Part shown: in pieces, positions 8,558 through 19,338 of the stretch | Numbering within the stretch: the stretch's first letter is position 1 | Layout of the letters: each line of letters starts with the position of its first letter | DNA from: Tannerella sp. | Lineage (GTDB): Bacteria > Bacteroidota > Bacteroidia > Bacteroidales > Tannerellaceae | Assembly (NCBI GenBank): GCA_031285565.1 | Contig: JAITVY010000058.1 | Location: 1-64,000, forward strand | Direction of reading: 5' to 3' | DNA length: 64,000 nt | The notes under the pieces: model-generated | What the model was told of the DNA's origin: nothing | The model's input: the letters and a program-made list of their open reading frames with translations, nothing else | Database searches by the model: none | Program-made: the position numbers and the translations under genes

Positions 8558-11500
8558 TCAGGGTTTATTAACCATTAAGCTAAAGTCCTCCATCAAGCCA
8601 TAATCCATCATCTGGTAGTCAGCGCCGGCTATTGGTTGATCTACATTCTTCCAATGCCATGGAGATGCCAGACCCGGAGCCGGATTCTTATAATGCGGAC
8701 CCAACAGGTTTTTCAAGCTGCCGATAACAGATACATCTATCTGATTGCTTCCTTCTTTCAGGTAGGGAGTAACATTCAACTGGTAAGGATCATACGCGAT
8801 AATACCAGCTTTTGCTCCGTTTACATATACTTCGGCTACCGTACCTGTCCATTCACCTAATTTCACCAGATAAGTGCCGGAAATATCGGTAATATTATAA
8901 GACTTACTATATTTAACATCCCACGAGTAGAAAGGCTGTTTCTGCTCTTTCCAGCTACCTAATGTAAAACTGCTAACCGGAGCGCTTATACTCCAGCCTT
9001 TTTGTTCCGGAACAACAGAAAAATCACCCAGGATATATACCGGTTCAATTTCTGCAAATATACTCATCGGACTAACACTCAGTTCAATCGTATTAATCCC
9101 TTTCTTCACATAACTGCCAATCGAATAAACACCAAACGATTTATCCAGCCACCATTTGCCGGGAACAGGCGTCACTGTTTCTCCGTTTACTTTCACCTTG
9201 AAAAACTCCGGTCTTTCGGCAACCAGTTGCATACCCGAATAATCAAATTCGTCATTAACCATGAAATGATAACCAGCCGTAAATCCTCCATCCGTAAAGT
9301 TATCCTTATCCAGAATATTACGTTTATACTGAACAGAAGTATTCCACGGATTTCCGTTCGAGAAACCATGCGCTTTATAGGCAATATCTGCCGCCTGCGA
9401 AAAATGGACATTCTTAGTAGTTTGCCCCTTTACCGTCACATCACAAAAGTCGATTGTCAATGCATTCTCTTTGACGCGTGTTACAACTGTTTCTCCAACA
9501 GCCGGAACTACCTTATCCGCTTTCTCTTCCGGTTTGGCTGCATATTTATTATTTGTTTTGTACGAACTATATAATAACAAACTTCCTGCCGGTTCGATAT
9601 GGAAAGAAGCCGTTAACATGTCATCTTCTTTCTCCGAAGCATAAGTATAAATCGCTCCGGTTTCGGCATCCATTTCCAATAACGTTTTCCCTTTAACGGA
9701 AAGTTTTCCGGCTGACGCTTCTTCCATTGAAGAGTTCACTATAAATATTAATTCTCCATCCGCATACTGACGGCGATGGTGATACAGGTTTCCATGACTG
9801 AAACTGATATCAAATCCTTTGGATGAAGAAAAATATTTCTTTATTATTTCTTTGCTTGCCTGTGGTTCATAAATAATCGATTCATTTGCCATAAACGACA
9901 CAAGTTCCTGATTGGGCGCTCCATCAATCAGATCAGACTTAGCGAATGTGATCAAACGTCCACCCTGCTCTACAAACTGACGAAGCAAAGCAAAAGTCGG
10001 TTTATTCAATGCTTCATTCATCGGTGGTATAACAACCGTTGAATAAGCTGCTTCTCCTACAATAAATTTACCATTTTCTACCCTTCCCTGATCTTTAATT
10101 ATATTTTCCGATCCCAGATCATATTCTACCTGTCCTTTTTCCAGTAAGGTAACAAAAGCCTGATAATTTTTGCCAATTTTCATCAACGCCGGATTGCTTC
10201 CCGTATGTGAATAGTAGCTCCATAAAGTAGAATTAGGTTCCAATACCAGGATGTCATTTCGTTGAACACCTTTACTCATAACCAACGACAACCGGCCGAA
10301 ATAGTCATTCAGCACTTTATAATTACCAAACCAGGGAGAATGATATGTAAATACGGGCGGGTAATCATATTTACGGGCTCCGGTAAGCGTCATATGGGCA
10401 AGATGCTGGTTCATAAAATTCACACCCAGTACATATTCCCAGTCACCCAGTCGCTTGAAATCCTTGAATGTTTCATCCCATCCGCCACCTCCATACGTTT
10501 CACTGAGTGTACGTTCACGTCCCAGCTGGTTTGCAGCACTACGCAACTCTTTTACTGCACGGATATTGCCAAACTGTGCCTGTGATGATATTTCATCAAA
10601 CTGATTAAAAAGCATATCAATCGCCGGAACCTGATGCCAGGCATACATTGCCATATTATCCGGTCCATCATTCATTTGTGGCCAGCCATGTTCCCAATAA
10701 TGACCGGTCCATTTCAAATTATTCGCTTCCGTATATGCATACCAGGGTTTAGACCAACGGTCAACAAACAATTGCAATAAAGTCTCCATATAATTATGGC
10801 GTACTTTTTTCCATTCCCCGGTTTCTTCGCTCAACAAAGGGATCAATGGCTTCAAATCATATCCCCATTGCTTCTGAAATACATCAAACAAATCCGGTGT
10901 CCAGCGCAGACCTCCTGAAGTAACAATATTCGGTTCATCCGTAAAGACGCCGGGCACTGCTTTTCCAAATTCATCTTTAAACGTATTTTCATACCCTTTC
11001 ATGGTTACATCAATAAACTTCTCAGTTACACCAGGCACAAGTATATCTACATACGAATACCCGCCATACCAGTCTGATTTACCATAATATGTCTTTTCAT
11101 AAAGATAATATTCTCCTTTCTGTCCTTTATATTCATTCAAGGAAGATGTAATATCTTTCCATATATCATTTTCTTTTTTCAGACAGAGATAGTATTTATC
11201 CAAATCAGCGGGCAACATTTCTACTTTTTCTAATTTAAGTCCCTGCCCCTGATTATACGATTCAGGCATTTCCTGCGGCACATGCCCACCGGCAAAACCG
11301 CTGGGATATGAATTTTCATCATAAATCCAGACTTCCACCCCCATTTCTTTCCCTTTTTCGACGGTATATTTATACATCTTAAACCAGTCGTCCGAAAGAT
11401 ACTCGGTTATCATTCCGGGACGCGGATGCACAAAAAGACCGCCAAATCCCGCATCTTTTAATTCTTTCAGCATTCGGTCGAGTTCGGCTTCAGTCACTTT

Positions 11501-11686
11501 ACCGTTCCATACCCATAAAGGCATACTGCGATACTCCGAAGGAGGATCTGCAAATAAGGATTCCAATGTCGCGAAGTTGTCCTTTCCTTCAGAGTTATTA
11601 CCATCGTCACAGCTTAACGTTAGTATAAACATCCCTGAAAGGAAATAAACAGATATTTTCCTGATAAGACAAATAAGTTTTTTCAT
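8558..11686 (-). CDS. GH106-like alpha-L-rhamnosidase lipoprotein
   Basis: This is a large exported glycoside hydrolase (1042 residues) resembling GH106, a family of calcium-dependent inverting alpha-L-rhamnosidases acting on pectic rhamnogalacturonans. A lipobox LTLSC places the lipidated Cys at 26, so it is probably anchored in the outer membrane or periplasm. The (beta/alpha)8-barrel part shows PLWVW (56-60), a GGLFVHPRPG segment and IYDENSYPSGFAGG (about 121-134). Late sandwich domains resemble galactose-binding folds (for example IAYDPYQLNVTPYLKEGSN). It sits between two GH78 genes, which supports a rhamnose-rich target. A related but shorter enzyme is encoded at 19921-22074. I am confident of the broad family but not of the exact linkage cleaved. 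Confidence 0.75.
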   Translation of the reverse strand: MKKLICLIRKISVYFLSGMFILTLSCDDGNNSEGKDNFATLESLFADPPSEYRSMPLWVWNGKVTEAELDRMLKELKDAGFGGLFVHPRPGMITEYLSDDWFKMYKYTVEKGKEMGVEVWIYDENSYPSGFAGGHVPQEMPESYNQGQGLKLEKVEMLPADLDKYYLCLKKENDIWKDITSSLNEYKGQKGEYYLYEKTYYGKSDWYGGYSYVDILVPGVTEKFIDVTMKGYENTFKDEFGKAVPGVFTDEPNIVTSGGLRWTPDLFDVFQKQWGYDLKPLIPLLSEETGEWKKVRHNYMETLLQLFVDRWSKPWYAYTEANNLKWTGHYWEHGWPQMNDGPDNMAMYAWHQVPAIDMLFNQFDEISSQAQFGNIRAVKELRSAANQLGRERTLSETYGGGGWDETFKDFKRLGDWEYVLGVNFMNQHLAHMTLTGARKYDYPPVFTYHSPWFGNYKVLNDYFGRLSLVMSKGVQRNDILVLEPNSTLWSYYSHTGSNPALMKIGKNYQAFVTLLEKGQVEYDLGSENIIKDQGRVENGKFIVGEAAYSTVVIPPMNEALNKPTFALLRQFVEQGGRLITFAKSDLIDGAPNQELVSFMANESIIYEPQASKEIIKKYFSSSKGFDISFSHGNLYHHRRQYADGELIFIVNSSMEEASAGKLSVKGKTLLEMDAETGAIYTYASEKEDDMLTASFHIEPAGSLLLYSSYKTNNKYAAKPEEKADKVVPAVGETVVTRVKENALTIDFCDVTVKGQTTKNVHFSQAADIAYKAHGFSNGNPWNTSVQYKRNILDKDNFTDGGFTAGYHFMVNDEFDYSGMQLVAERPEFFKVKVNGETVTPVPGKWWLDKSFGVYSIGSYVKKGINTIELSVSPMSIFAEIEPVYILGDFSVVPEQKGWSISAPVSSFTLGSWKEQKQPFYSWDVKYSKSYNITDISGTYLVKLGEWTGTVAEVYVNGAKAGIIAYDPYQLNVTPYLKEGSNQIDVSVIGSLKNLLGPHYKNPAPGLASPWHWKNVDQPIAGADYQMMDYGLMEDFSLMVNKP

Positions 11687-11850
11687 GTGGATAATATTTT
11701 ATTATAAGCTTTTTAGTAAATAGATGCAATATTCTTAATACAAAGATTGTGATAAACAAGCATAGATTTATTTTAGAAATGATCTATAATATGTTAAATT
11801 TGATATTTCGGTGTATCCTAATTTTTATCTTTCGACTTTTACCTCTTAAG

Positions 11851-11862
11851 CCCCTTTAGGGG
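11851..11862. other. Small hairpin between PUL genes
   Basis: CCCCTTTAGGGG is a perfect short palindrome just after the GH78 stop codon on the minus strand. No T run follows, so it is more likely an RNA-processing or stability hairpin than a terminator. Confidence 0.3.
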
Positions 11863-11870
11863 TTTGGGGT

Positions 11871-14558
11871 CTACTTTAACTCTAAATGATAATTCCCCGC
11901 AACCAACTCATACACGTTTTCAGATATCCGGTTAAGCTCAATTTTCTCACCCGAAGTTAACCGTATTTTCTTTAGTGTATACCCCGTAGGAATATACAAT
12001 TCGGCCTTGCTATTAGCAGGTATTACTACCTTGTAACTGATCGTCTTTCCTTTACGTTCCCAATTTGAAACAATCTCACCATAGGGTGATTCATACGTAA
12101 CCTTCGAGAAGTTCAAGCCCTTTACAAACTGCGGCTTCAAAAATGTATTTTTGAATCCCGGAGCCTGTTGATCTATCCGTATACCACCCAACGCTTTGTA
12201 AAACCAGGCGCCTATTTCGCCAAACATAATATGATTTAGCGATGTTTCTTTTCCCGGTTCCACCGCCCATGCTTCATAGAGTGTAGTAGCCCCTTTCGAA
12301 ATCCAGTAACCCCACGAAGGATATGTCTGCTGTGAAGCTACGGTAAAAGCCAGATCCGAATATCCGTTTTCACTCAAGGCATTCAGGATCGCTTTCGAAC
12401 CTAGCAACCCTACGTCAATATGTGAACCATCGGTAATCACACGTTTAGCCAGATTATCCGCAACCTTTTGGCGATATGCCTCCGGAACAATACCCCACTG
12501 CAATGGAACACTCAGTTCGGTTTGCACTCCTTCGCCATATATGCCGGTTTCTGTGTTCAGGTACTTATCATTTACAGCTTTTTTTATTTTTTCAGCTAAA
12601 GCATTATATTTCAGACAATCGTCCTGACGGTCAAATAATTTAGCAGCATTTGCCAGGATCATAACATCCACATAATAATAGATCGAAGACGTAAACTCAA
12701 CGGGCGTCCTCGATTTTACCGGCACCCAATCACCCAGCCCCCAATCCGTCAAACCATCCGGGCTTAAATCAGTCACATGATCAACATAACGTTTTATATT
12801 ATCGTAACAATCACTAAGTAAACGTGAATCGCCATAAAATTCGTAGATACTCCATGGAATAATAGCAATCGTACTTGTCCAATCCAGGCCATTGGCCCAA
12901 TGATATCCCCATCCGCTTGTCGGAATGATAGCAGGTAGCACCCCATTGGGTTGCTGCTCATCACGATGATCAGCCAGCCATTTTTCATAAACGGTTAAAG
13001 CATCAAAATTATAAAGCGCCGTCTCAATAGCTATGTGTCCATCGCCAGTCCAGCCGTTCTTTTCCCGGTGCGGACAATCCGTCGGATAACCGAATAAATT
13101 AGACAAATAAGCATTATTGGTCGCCCGCCATATTTTGTTTATCAGAGGATTGGATGTTTCCAACGAACCGATCGGCGGAACGTCACTATGCATAAACCAG
13201 GCCGTCAGGTTATCTTTAGTCAATTCAATAGGCTTACTGGATTTTACTTCTACATACTGAAAACCTTTATAGTTAAATTTCGGCATAAAGACATCTTCCC
13301 CTTTCCCACTCAGAATAAAAATATCTTTCTGAAACGGATCACTATCGTCTGTCGGGCGGTAATGTTCATTCAGATTAGACATCCTGATCCGGCCGTTTTC
13401 ATCCAATAATTCTGCATGCTCCAACGTAATAATGGTTCCTGCATCCCCTTCCACCCGGAATTCGGTTACACCGGAAATATTCTGCTCCAGATCATAACGA
13501 TATGTATAATCATCTATCTTTGTTACAGATCTTACAGGTATTTTTTCAACATTCCGTATGGGGTATAATTGTTGTGAAGCAATGTTTTGCGAAGGAACGC
13601 CCCGCAATGTTATCCGCCCCCACCCGGAATCATCAAAACCGGTTTTATCCCATCCGGGTTGCTCCAGCCTTGCATCATAATGTTCAGCAGTATAAATGCT
13701 ATTGAATATAAGCGGACTCGGTGATGTTTTCCAGCTATTGTCTGTTGTTATAATTTCAGTCGATCCGTCCTCATACGTTACACGTACATCCATACAAAAA
13801 GCAGGCCGGTTGCGCCACGGAGCCCGGTCGAAATACCATACAGCCATCGACTGATGGTTATACCAGCCATTCCCCAGCAATACGCCTAATGCATTGTCTC
13901 CATTTTTCAAATTAGAAGTAATATCATAGGATACATACAAATTACGGCGGTCAAAACGGGTATACATTGGGTCAAGACGATGATTACCGATCTTCTCTCC
14001 ATTGATATATAATTCATATAAACCTGCAACAGCAATATAAGCCCGTGCGGATTTAACCTTTTTGGCTGCGGCAAATTCTTTCCTGAAATAAGGAGCCGAT
14101 TTATCATAGATATCTTTTCCATGCAATTCATGCCCATCACTGATCCATGAACCTTTCCAGTTACTGATATGCATCATCCCGGTCTCAAAAGCAACAACAT
14201 CCGATGTCCTTACTTCCTGATCCTTATCCCGGATATCCACTTTCCAGTAGTATCTGGTAAAAGGTGACAAGGGAAGCCCGTTATAACAGACCAACATCTG
14301 GTCGGAAGCAACCTTTTGCGTATCCCACATATTGCCTTTTCCTACCACAACAGCAGCAGAATCGGTTCCTACTATAACACGGTATTCCTGTTGCAAGGCG
14401 CCATACCGGTCATCTTTCAGTTGCCACGACAAACGGGGCTCAGGCGTATCAATCCCCAAAGGATTTACAAGATGTTCGCACTGTAATTTAACCGGTTTGA
14501 TTTGAGCGTACGATAAAACACACGCTATACAAAAAAGTATTGTCAATAAGGTTCTCAT
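11871..14558 (-). CDS. GH78 alpha-L-rhamnosidase, canonical active site
   Basis: This is an exported family 78 alpha-L-rhamnosidase (895 residues; signal peptide about 1-18, ending SYAQ). It starts VKLQCEHLVNPLGIDTPEPRLSW, the usual GH78 N-terminal sandwich. In the (alpha/alpha)6 barrel the motif TDCPHREKNGWTGD is complete, giving D494, E499 and D506 at the positions of the catalytic and substrate-binding acids described for GH78 enzymes. This contrasts with the second GH78 protein of the locus, which lacks the last Asp. It directly follows susD (99-base gap) in the minus-strand operon. Having two GH78 enzymes and one GH106-like enzyme together suggests a substrate with rhamnose in more than one linkage or context, as in rhamnogalacturonans or bacterial/algal heteroglycans. 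Confidence 0.93.
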   Translation of the reverse strand: MRTLLTILFCIACVLSYAQIKPVKLQCEHLVNPLGIDTPEPRLSWQLKDDRYGALQQEYRVIVGTDSAAVVVGKGNMWDTQKVASDQMLVCYNGLPLSPFTRYYWKVDIRDKDQEVRTSDVVAFETGMMHISNWKGSWISDGHELHGKDIYDKSAPYFRKEFAAAKKVKSARAYIAVAGLYELYINGEKIGNHRLDPMYTRFDRRNLYVSYDITSNLKNGDNALGVLLGNGWYNHQSMAVWYFDRAPWRNRPAFCMDVRVTYEDGSTEIITTDNSWKTSPSPLIFNSIYTAEHYDARLEQPGWDKTGFDDSGWGRITLRGVPSQNIASQQLYPIRNVEKIPVRSVTKIDDYTYRYDLEQNISGVTEFRVEGDAGTIITLEHAELLDENGRIRMSNLNEHYRPTDDSDPFQKDIFILSGKGEDVFMPKFNYKGFQYVEVKSSKPIELTKDNLTAWFMHSDVPPIGSLETSNPLINKIWRATNNAYLSNLFGYPTDCPHREKNGWTGDGHIAIETALYNFDALTVYEKWLADHRDEQQPNGVLPAIIPTSGWGYHWANGLDWTSTIAIIPWSIYEFYGDSRLLSDCYDNIKRYVDHVTDLSPDGLTDWGLGDWVPVKSRTPVEFTSSIYYYVDVMILANAAKLFDRQDDCLKYNALAEKIKKAVNDKYLNTETGIYGEGVQTELSVPLQWGIVPEAYRQKVADNLAKRVITDGSHIDVGLLGSKAILNALSENGYSDLAFTVASQQTYPSWGYWISKGATTLYEAWAVEPGKETSLNHIMFGEIGAWFYKALGGIRIDQQAPGFKNTFLKPQFVKGLNFSKVTYESPYGEIVSNWERKGKTISYKVVIPANSKAELYIPTGYTLKKIRLTSGEKIELNRISENVYELVAGNYHLELK

Positions 14559-14657
14559 TTTATTTATAAAGTTTTAGTTAACTGTCCAAAAGTAAATGCA
14601 GTTATGGTGCGATAAAATAACATTCATCGCACCACCTACAAAATTAATTAATCAGAA

Positions 14658-16208
14658 TCAATAATCCCCTTTATATCCGGGGTTTTGTTTTAACTCTTTA
14701 TTCACCTGTAATTCTCTGTAATGGAACGGATATACCAAACGCTCCTGCGTTACATTAAATGCTGCCGGAAGTATCCAGGGATACAATGCTTTCATTTCCT
14801 GTCCGAACTTTGTCATTACTTCAATCGCTTGTCCGGTACGAACCAGATCCGTCCAGCGATGGTTCTCAAATGCCAGTTCGTGACGCATTTCATCCAGAAC
14901 ATTCTGCTTGGTTACATTGGCTAATGCAGGTAATCCCGCTCTTGCCCGTACCTGATTAATCCACTGCAATGCCTCCGCATTCTTTCCTTGCTCTACCAGA
15001 CATTCGGCTAATAGCAGCAATGCACCGGAGTAACGATAGACCGGAAAATTATCGCCGGCTTTCAAGCCATAATTATAAGGCGGATGATAATACTTCTTTG
15101 TAAAATAGCGGAACGCTTTGCCCGGAGGACATACATATCCTTTCGGCTCTTTCAATTCTTCAAAAGTAAACTGTTCGGAAGCATCAACCGTACCTTCGGC
15201 AACAACGATAGTAGCAGATAAACGCTTATCGCCGGCTTCATACGAATCAATCATTTCCTGCGTAGGAACTACCCATCCGCCACTCGTATATGCATAATTA
15301 TTGGCTGCAACGCCCATCAACAGATCCGTATTACTACATTTCGGAATTAATCGCCATGGAAAATCACTGTGTTGTCCGCCATCACCATCCAAATACTGCA
15401 CCTCAAAGATAGACTCTTTCGAATTCTTGTTACCCAGTTCAAAAACATCCGCATAATTATCCAGCAAACCATAGTTCATATTGGTAATGTCCAGCAAATC
15501 CTGCTCTGCTTTCGCATATTCTCTTGAAGGCTTGGATATATACGTATAAGCCCGTAACATCTTGGCAGCCCCCATCGTAGCTCTCCCTGTCTGCGGAAAA
15601 GAAGAGGCTACCGGCAAACCGATACTGATTGCCTCGTTAACATCCGCCAAAATTTGATTATACACTTCTTCTACAGTTGAATTGGGAACGAAAGCATCCG
15701 TTTCAGTCTTTACTTCTTCCAGCATTAACGGTACGCCTCCCCAATGGGTTACCAAATCAAAATAATAAAAAGCTCTCAGAAAAAGAGCTTCTGCCCTCAC
15801 CGCATTCTTTTCACCATCAGTCAGAGATGATGCATCCATCCTGCTTAAAACCGTATTCACACGCGAAATACCGGAATATACGTCATTATAGCGATCCGAA
15901 ACCCAATTACCGGTTGTTTCGTCATCTAAAAATAAAGAAATCACTTCTGTAGTTAAATAAGGACCTCTGTCGCCGGAATACATCGTATAAAAGGCATTAT
16001 CCGAACGCATCTCATCCATAATAAGCCCTCTCAGAGCAATGGATCGCATTTTTTCATAAGAAGCTACCAATGCCTGATCAAAATGGTCGGCTGTTTTGTA
16101 AAAAGTTTCAGAACTGACAGAAGTTTCCGGATACACATTCAAAAAATCCTCGCTGCAGGAAGTCAAACCTATTGCTCCTAAAAAGATATATAATAATATA
16201 CGTTTCAT
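14658..16208 (-). CDS. SusD/RagB-family outer-membrane glycan-binding lipoprotein
   Basis: This is the surface lipoprotein that captures oligosaccharide and acts as the lid of its SusC transporter. It is 516 residues with lipobox GLTSC (Cys18), the N-terminal SusD-like segment (FLNVYPETSVSSETFYKTADHF) and the C-terminal RagB/SusD domain, including ALQWINQVRARAGLPAL and the family-typical end PGYKGDY. Tetratricopeptide-like helices occur between (EAISIGLP, AMGAAKMLRAYTYI). It starts 19 bases after the SusC stop and precedes the first GH78 gene, which fixes its role in the rhamnose PUL. The ligand cannot be read from the sequence. Confidence 0.94.
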   Translation of the reverse strand: MKRILLYIFLGAIGLTSCSEDFLNVYPETSVSSETFYKTADHFDQALVASYEKMRSIALRGLIMDEMRSDNAFYTMYSGDRGPYLTTEVISLFLDDETTGNWVSDRYNDVYSGISRVNTVLSRMDASSLTDGEKNAVRAEALFLRAFYYFDLVTHWGGVPLMLEEVKTETDAFVPNSTVEEVYNQILADVNEAISIGLPVASSFPQTGRATMGAAKMLRAYTYISKPSREYAKAEQDLLDITNMNYGLLDNYADVFELGNKNSKESIFEVQYLDGDGGQHSDFPWRLIPKCSNTDLLMGVAANNYAYTSGGWVVPTQEMIDSYEAGDKRLSATIVVAEGTVDASEQFTFEELKEPKGYVCPPGKAFRYFTKKYYHPPYNYGLKAGDNFPVYRYSGALLLLAECLVEQGKNAEALQWINQVRARAGLPALANVTKQNVLDEMRHELAFENHRWTDLVRTGQAIEVMTKFGQEMKALYPWILPAAFNVTQERLVYPFHYRELQVNKELKQNPGYKGDY

Positions 16209-16227
16209 AATTCTTCGTATTTATAAA

Positions 16228-19200
16228 TTAGAATTTTATATTTACACCTAATGTGTAGATCGCTGCCACAGGATACGAACTGATATCAACCCCTTGTTTT
16301 AATCCTTCGGAACCATGATTATTCACTTCCGGATTCATTCCCGGATACTTTGACAGTGTAAGCAGGTTCTGGGCGCTGAAATAAACGCGCAATCCATTCA
16401 CATAATTATTCATCTTAAGCGGAACAGTATAGCCCACCGTCAGATTTTTAACTGCAATATAGGAACCGTCGAACACCCAGCGGCTATTATTATAACGGAA
16501 TAATTCTGTCGTACCGGCCCGTGTTCGCGGAATCTTTCCATTACCCGGATTTTCTATTGATCTCCATCGTTGGGCCACTTCTTTCGTAACATTAAATACC
16601 CCGTCGATATTTTCCGTCCATTCCAGTGTTCCGTCAATAATATCGCCTCCGATAGATCCGGCCAAGACCAGACTGGCATCAAAATTCTTATAGCTGAATT
16701 CGTTGGTAATACCGAAAATCATATCCGGATTCGGGTCACCAATAAAGGTACGGTCGCTCATATCAATAATACCGTCTCCGTTCAGGTCTTTCATACGTAC
16801 GGTACCAACCATCGAAGAAGCATGTTTCGGACCGGCCTGATATTCTGCCTCCGTCATAAATACGCCATCATACACATATCCATAAAATTGTCCGAGAGGC
16901 TGACCGACTTCAGTCCGGTTATAATTGCCCTGGTTATCGGTTCCACCGATAGGCGTATCATTCGTACCTAATTTAACGGCTTTATTCTTATTGAATGTCA
17001 TATTCAGACTTGTACTCCATTTAAAATCACCCACCAGATTTTTCGTTTCGATACCGATTTCATGTCCCCAGAATCGTAACTCACCGATATTGGAATAAAT
17101 AGCCGAAAATCCTGCTTGACGAGGGATATCAATCTGATACAATAACCCTTCTGTTTTTTTCCAGTAATAGTCATAAACCAGAAATACACGGTCGTTAAAT
17201 AAGCCTATATCCAATCCCAGGTCATATTGTTTGGTTGTTTCCCAGGTCAGGCTACTGTTTCCGATACCGTTTAATGCCCGACCGGCAGTAATACCGCCTC
17301 CAAACACATAATTAGCAGCTTCGGCCGATGCCAGGTATCTGTAATTTCCGATATTATAATTACCGACCTCACCATAGCTGGCTCTTAATTTCAGATAACT
17401 TAACCAGTCAAAATCTTCCATAAACGATTCATCGGAGATTATCCATCCGGCTGATACGGAGGGAAAATTCGCCCACTTGGAATCAGGCCCGAAACGAGAA
17501 CATCCATCCCGGCGCAGAGACAAAGAAAGCAGATACTTGCCGTCATAATCATAATTTACACGTCCCAGATAAGAGATCATGGACCATTCACGCCTAAAGC
17601 TATTGGGATTATTGACATCTGTTCCCAGATCCCCCACCTTTGTAGAAGCAGCTCCCCACCAGGCAACTTCATCATCCGGATAATTGCTGGCGCTTATCCG
17701 CGCCTGGTCTTCCCAGGATTTTTGTGTCGTATAACCGGCTAATAAATCAATATTATGTTTTTCTGCAATTGTTTTTTTATACGTCAAGGTATTTTCAATC
17801 AACCAGTTTCTGTAATTATAGTTTTGATGCCAACCGACTGCAGGTTGGGGAGGCGCTGAAAACATTGCTCCGTTTGCTACTGAAGGTACCCATCGCTCCT
17901 TCATTTCATTCCCCAGATTTGCATTAGCGCTTATTCTGTATTGCAATCCGTCAATCAATTCAATATTCATATACGCATTAACCGTACCCCGTAAATGTTT
18001 TTGCGGATGTTTTTGTTCTTTCAATACGGTATAATAATTCGGATTAGCAAACATACCCGGTTGTGTATAAGAGACCGGATAACTTCCATCGTCATTCTTA
18101 TATTTTAACTGCGGGTCCATCAGGAATGCTGAACCGATAATATTCCGGCCTCCACCTAATGATTCCGTCAATTGTCCCATTCTGTAAGATCCGGATAAAT
18201 TTAATCCGAATGTGATCTTCTCCGTAGCATTAAACACATTATTCGAGCGCGCCGAAATACGTTCGGAATACGTCTCCAAAATCACTCCTTCCTGCTTGTT
18301 ATAGTTGAGATTTACAGACGACTTAACTTTGGATGTTCCCGTAGTTAAAGATAAATTATAATTCTGTGCAATTGCATCCCGCAATAAAATATCAAACCAA
18401 TCCGTACCGTCTCCCAGCGATTGCGGATCCTGATACACCTTAGGAACACCGTCGGTATATCCTTCATAAATAGCCGCATCCTCATAATACTCCTTTTTAA
18501 ATTGACCAAACTCACGGGCATTCATTACATCAGGCATACCTTTTCTGGGCACATGTGTAACTCCGAAATAGGCAGACAGTTCAATATTGGTTTTGCCTTC
18601 TTTCGCACCTTTCGTCGTTACCAGAATAACACCATTAGCCGCACGCGATCCATATAATGCAGCAGAAGCGGCATCTTTTAATACGGTAATATTCTCAATT
18701 TCATCCGGGCTTAAATTTTCCAGACCCATTGAAGATGGAAACCCGTCGATTACAATCAATGGTTCATTACCTCCGTTTAAAGAAGCCTGACCACGAATAC
18801 GAAAAGCTAATCCAGCACCAGGTTCTCCGTTTGCCTGATAAATCTGCACACCGGAAAATTTCCCTTGCAGCTTTTGTCCAATATTAGCCACCGGCATATC
18901 AGCCAGCTCTTCCGTATTCATTTTACTCATAGCGCCGGTTACCGAACGTGCCTTTTGTGTACCATAAGCCACAACAACTACTTCGTCCAAAGCTTTTGTG
19001 TCTTCCCGCAGGAGGATTTGTAAATTCGACTGGTTCCCTACCGGAATCTCCTGAGGTAGATAACCAATAAATGATACATATAAAACAGCTCCGGAAGAAA
19101 CTGTTAAAGAAAAATTACCATCTACATCTGTGATCGTACCATTGGTAGTTCCTTTTTCAAGAATATTGGCACCGATAACCGGCTCTTTCCTATCATCAAT

Positions 19201-19338
19201 TACCTGCCCCGTAATTCTACGGGTAGATTGATTTAAGCCTGAGGTGTAGATTTCATTACTAGCATAGACCGGATTCATTATTTGAACCAATAGGCTCAAA
19301 ACGAATATTAACACAGTACATTTTGTTAAATGATTCAT
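16228..19338 (-). CDS. SusC/RagA-family TonB-dependent transporter (PUL A)
   Basis: This is the outer-membrane TonB-dependent importer of the rhamnose PUL (1036 residues). After the signal peptide comes a carboxypeptidase-D-like repeat (RRITGQVIDDRKEPVIGANI to FIGYLPQEIPV), then a TonB-box region (ALDEVVVVAYG), the plug domain with the SusC-type insert (VLKDAASAALYGSRAANGVILVTTKKG-like), and a 22-strand barrel ending in a terminal aromatic/Phe residue (LGVNIKF). No N-terminal FecR-interacting extension is present, so control by an anti-sigma pair is unlikely. It is transcribed leftward into susD. The first gene upstream on the same strand is a GH106-like enzyme 582 bases away, so it probably has its own promoter. 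Confidence 0.95.
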   Translation of the reverse strand: MNHLTKCTVLIFVLSLLVQIMNPVYASNEIYTSGLNQSTRRITGQVIDDRKEPVIGANILEKGTTNGTITDVDGNFSLTVSSGAVLYVSFIGYLPQEIPVGNQSNLQILLREDTKALDEVVVVAYGTQKARSVTGAMSKMNTEELADMPVANIGQKLQGKFSGVQIYQANGEPGAGLAFRIRGQASLNGGNEPLIVIDGFPSSMGLENLSPDEIENITVLKDAASAALYGSRAANGVILVTTKGAKEGKTNIELSAYFGVTHVPRKGMPDVMNAREFGQFKKEYYEDAAIYEGYTDGVPKVYQDPQSLGDGTDWFDILLRDAIAQNYNLSLTTGTSKVKSSVNLNYNKQEGVILETYSERISARSNNVFNATEKITFGLNLSGSYRMGQLTESLGGGRNIIGSAFLMDPQLKYKNDDGSYPVSYTQPGMFANPNYYTVLKEQKHPQKHLRGTVNAYMNIELIDGLQYRISANANLGNEMKERWVPSVANGAMFSAPPQPAVGWHQNYNYRNWLIENTLTYKKTIAEKHNIDLLAGYTTQKSWEDQARISASNYPDDEVAWWGAASTKVGDLGTDVNNPNSFRREWSMISYLGRVNYDYDGKYLLSLSLRRDGCSRFGPDSKWANFPSVSAGWIISDESFMEDFDWLSYLKLRASYGEVGNYNIGNYRYLASAEAANYVFGGGITAGRALNGIGNSSLTWETTKQYDLGLDIGLFNDRVFLVYDYYWKKTEGLLYQIDIPRQAGFSAIYSNIGELRFWGHEIGIETKNLVGDFKWSTSLNMTFNKNKAVKLGTNDTPIGGTDNQGNYNRTEVGQPLGQFYGYVYDGVFMTEAEYQAGPKHASSMVGTVRMKDLNGDGIIDMSDRTFIGDPNPDMIFGITNEFSYKNFDASLVLAGSIGGDIIDGTLEWTENIDGVFNVTKEVAQRWRSIENPGNGKIPRTRAGTTELFRYNNSRWVFDGSYIAVKNLTVGYTVPLKMNNYVNGLRVYFSAQNLLTLSKYPGMNPEVNNHGSEGLKQGVDISSYPVAAIYTLGVNIKF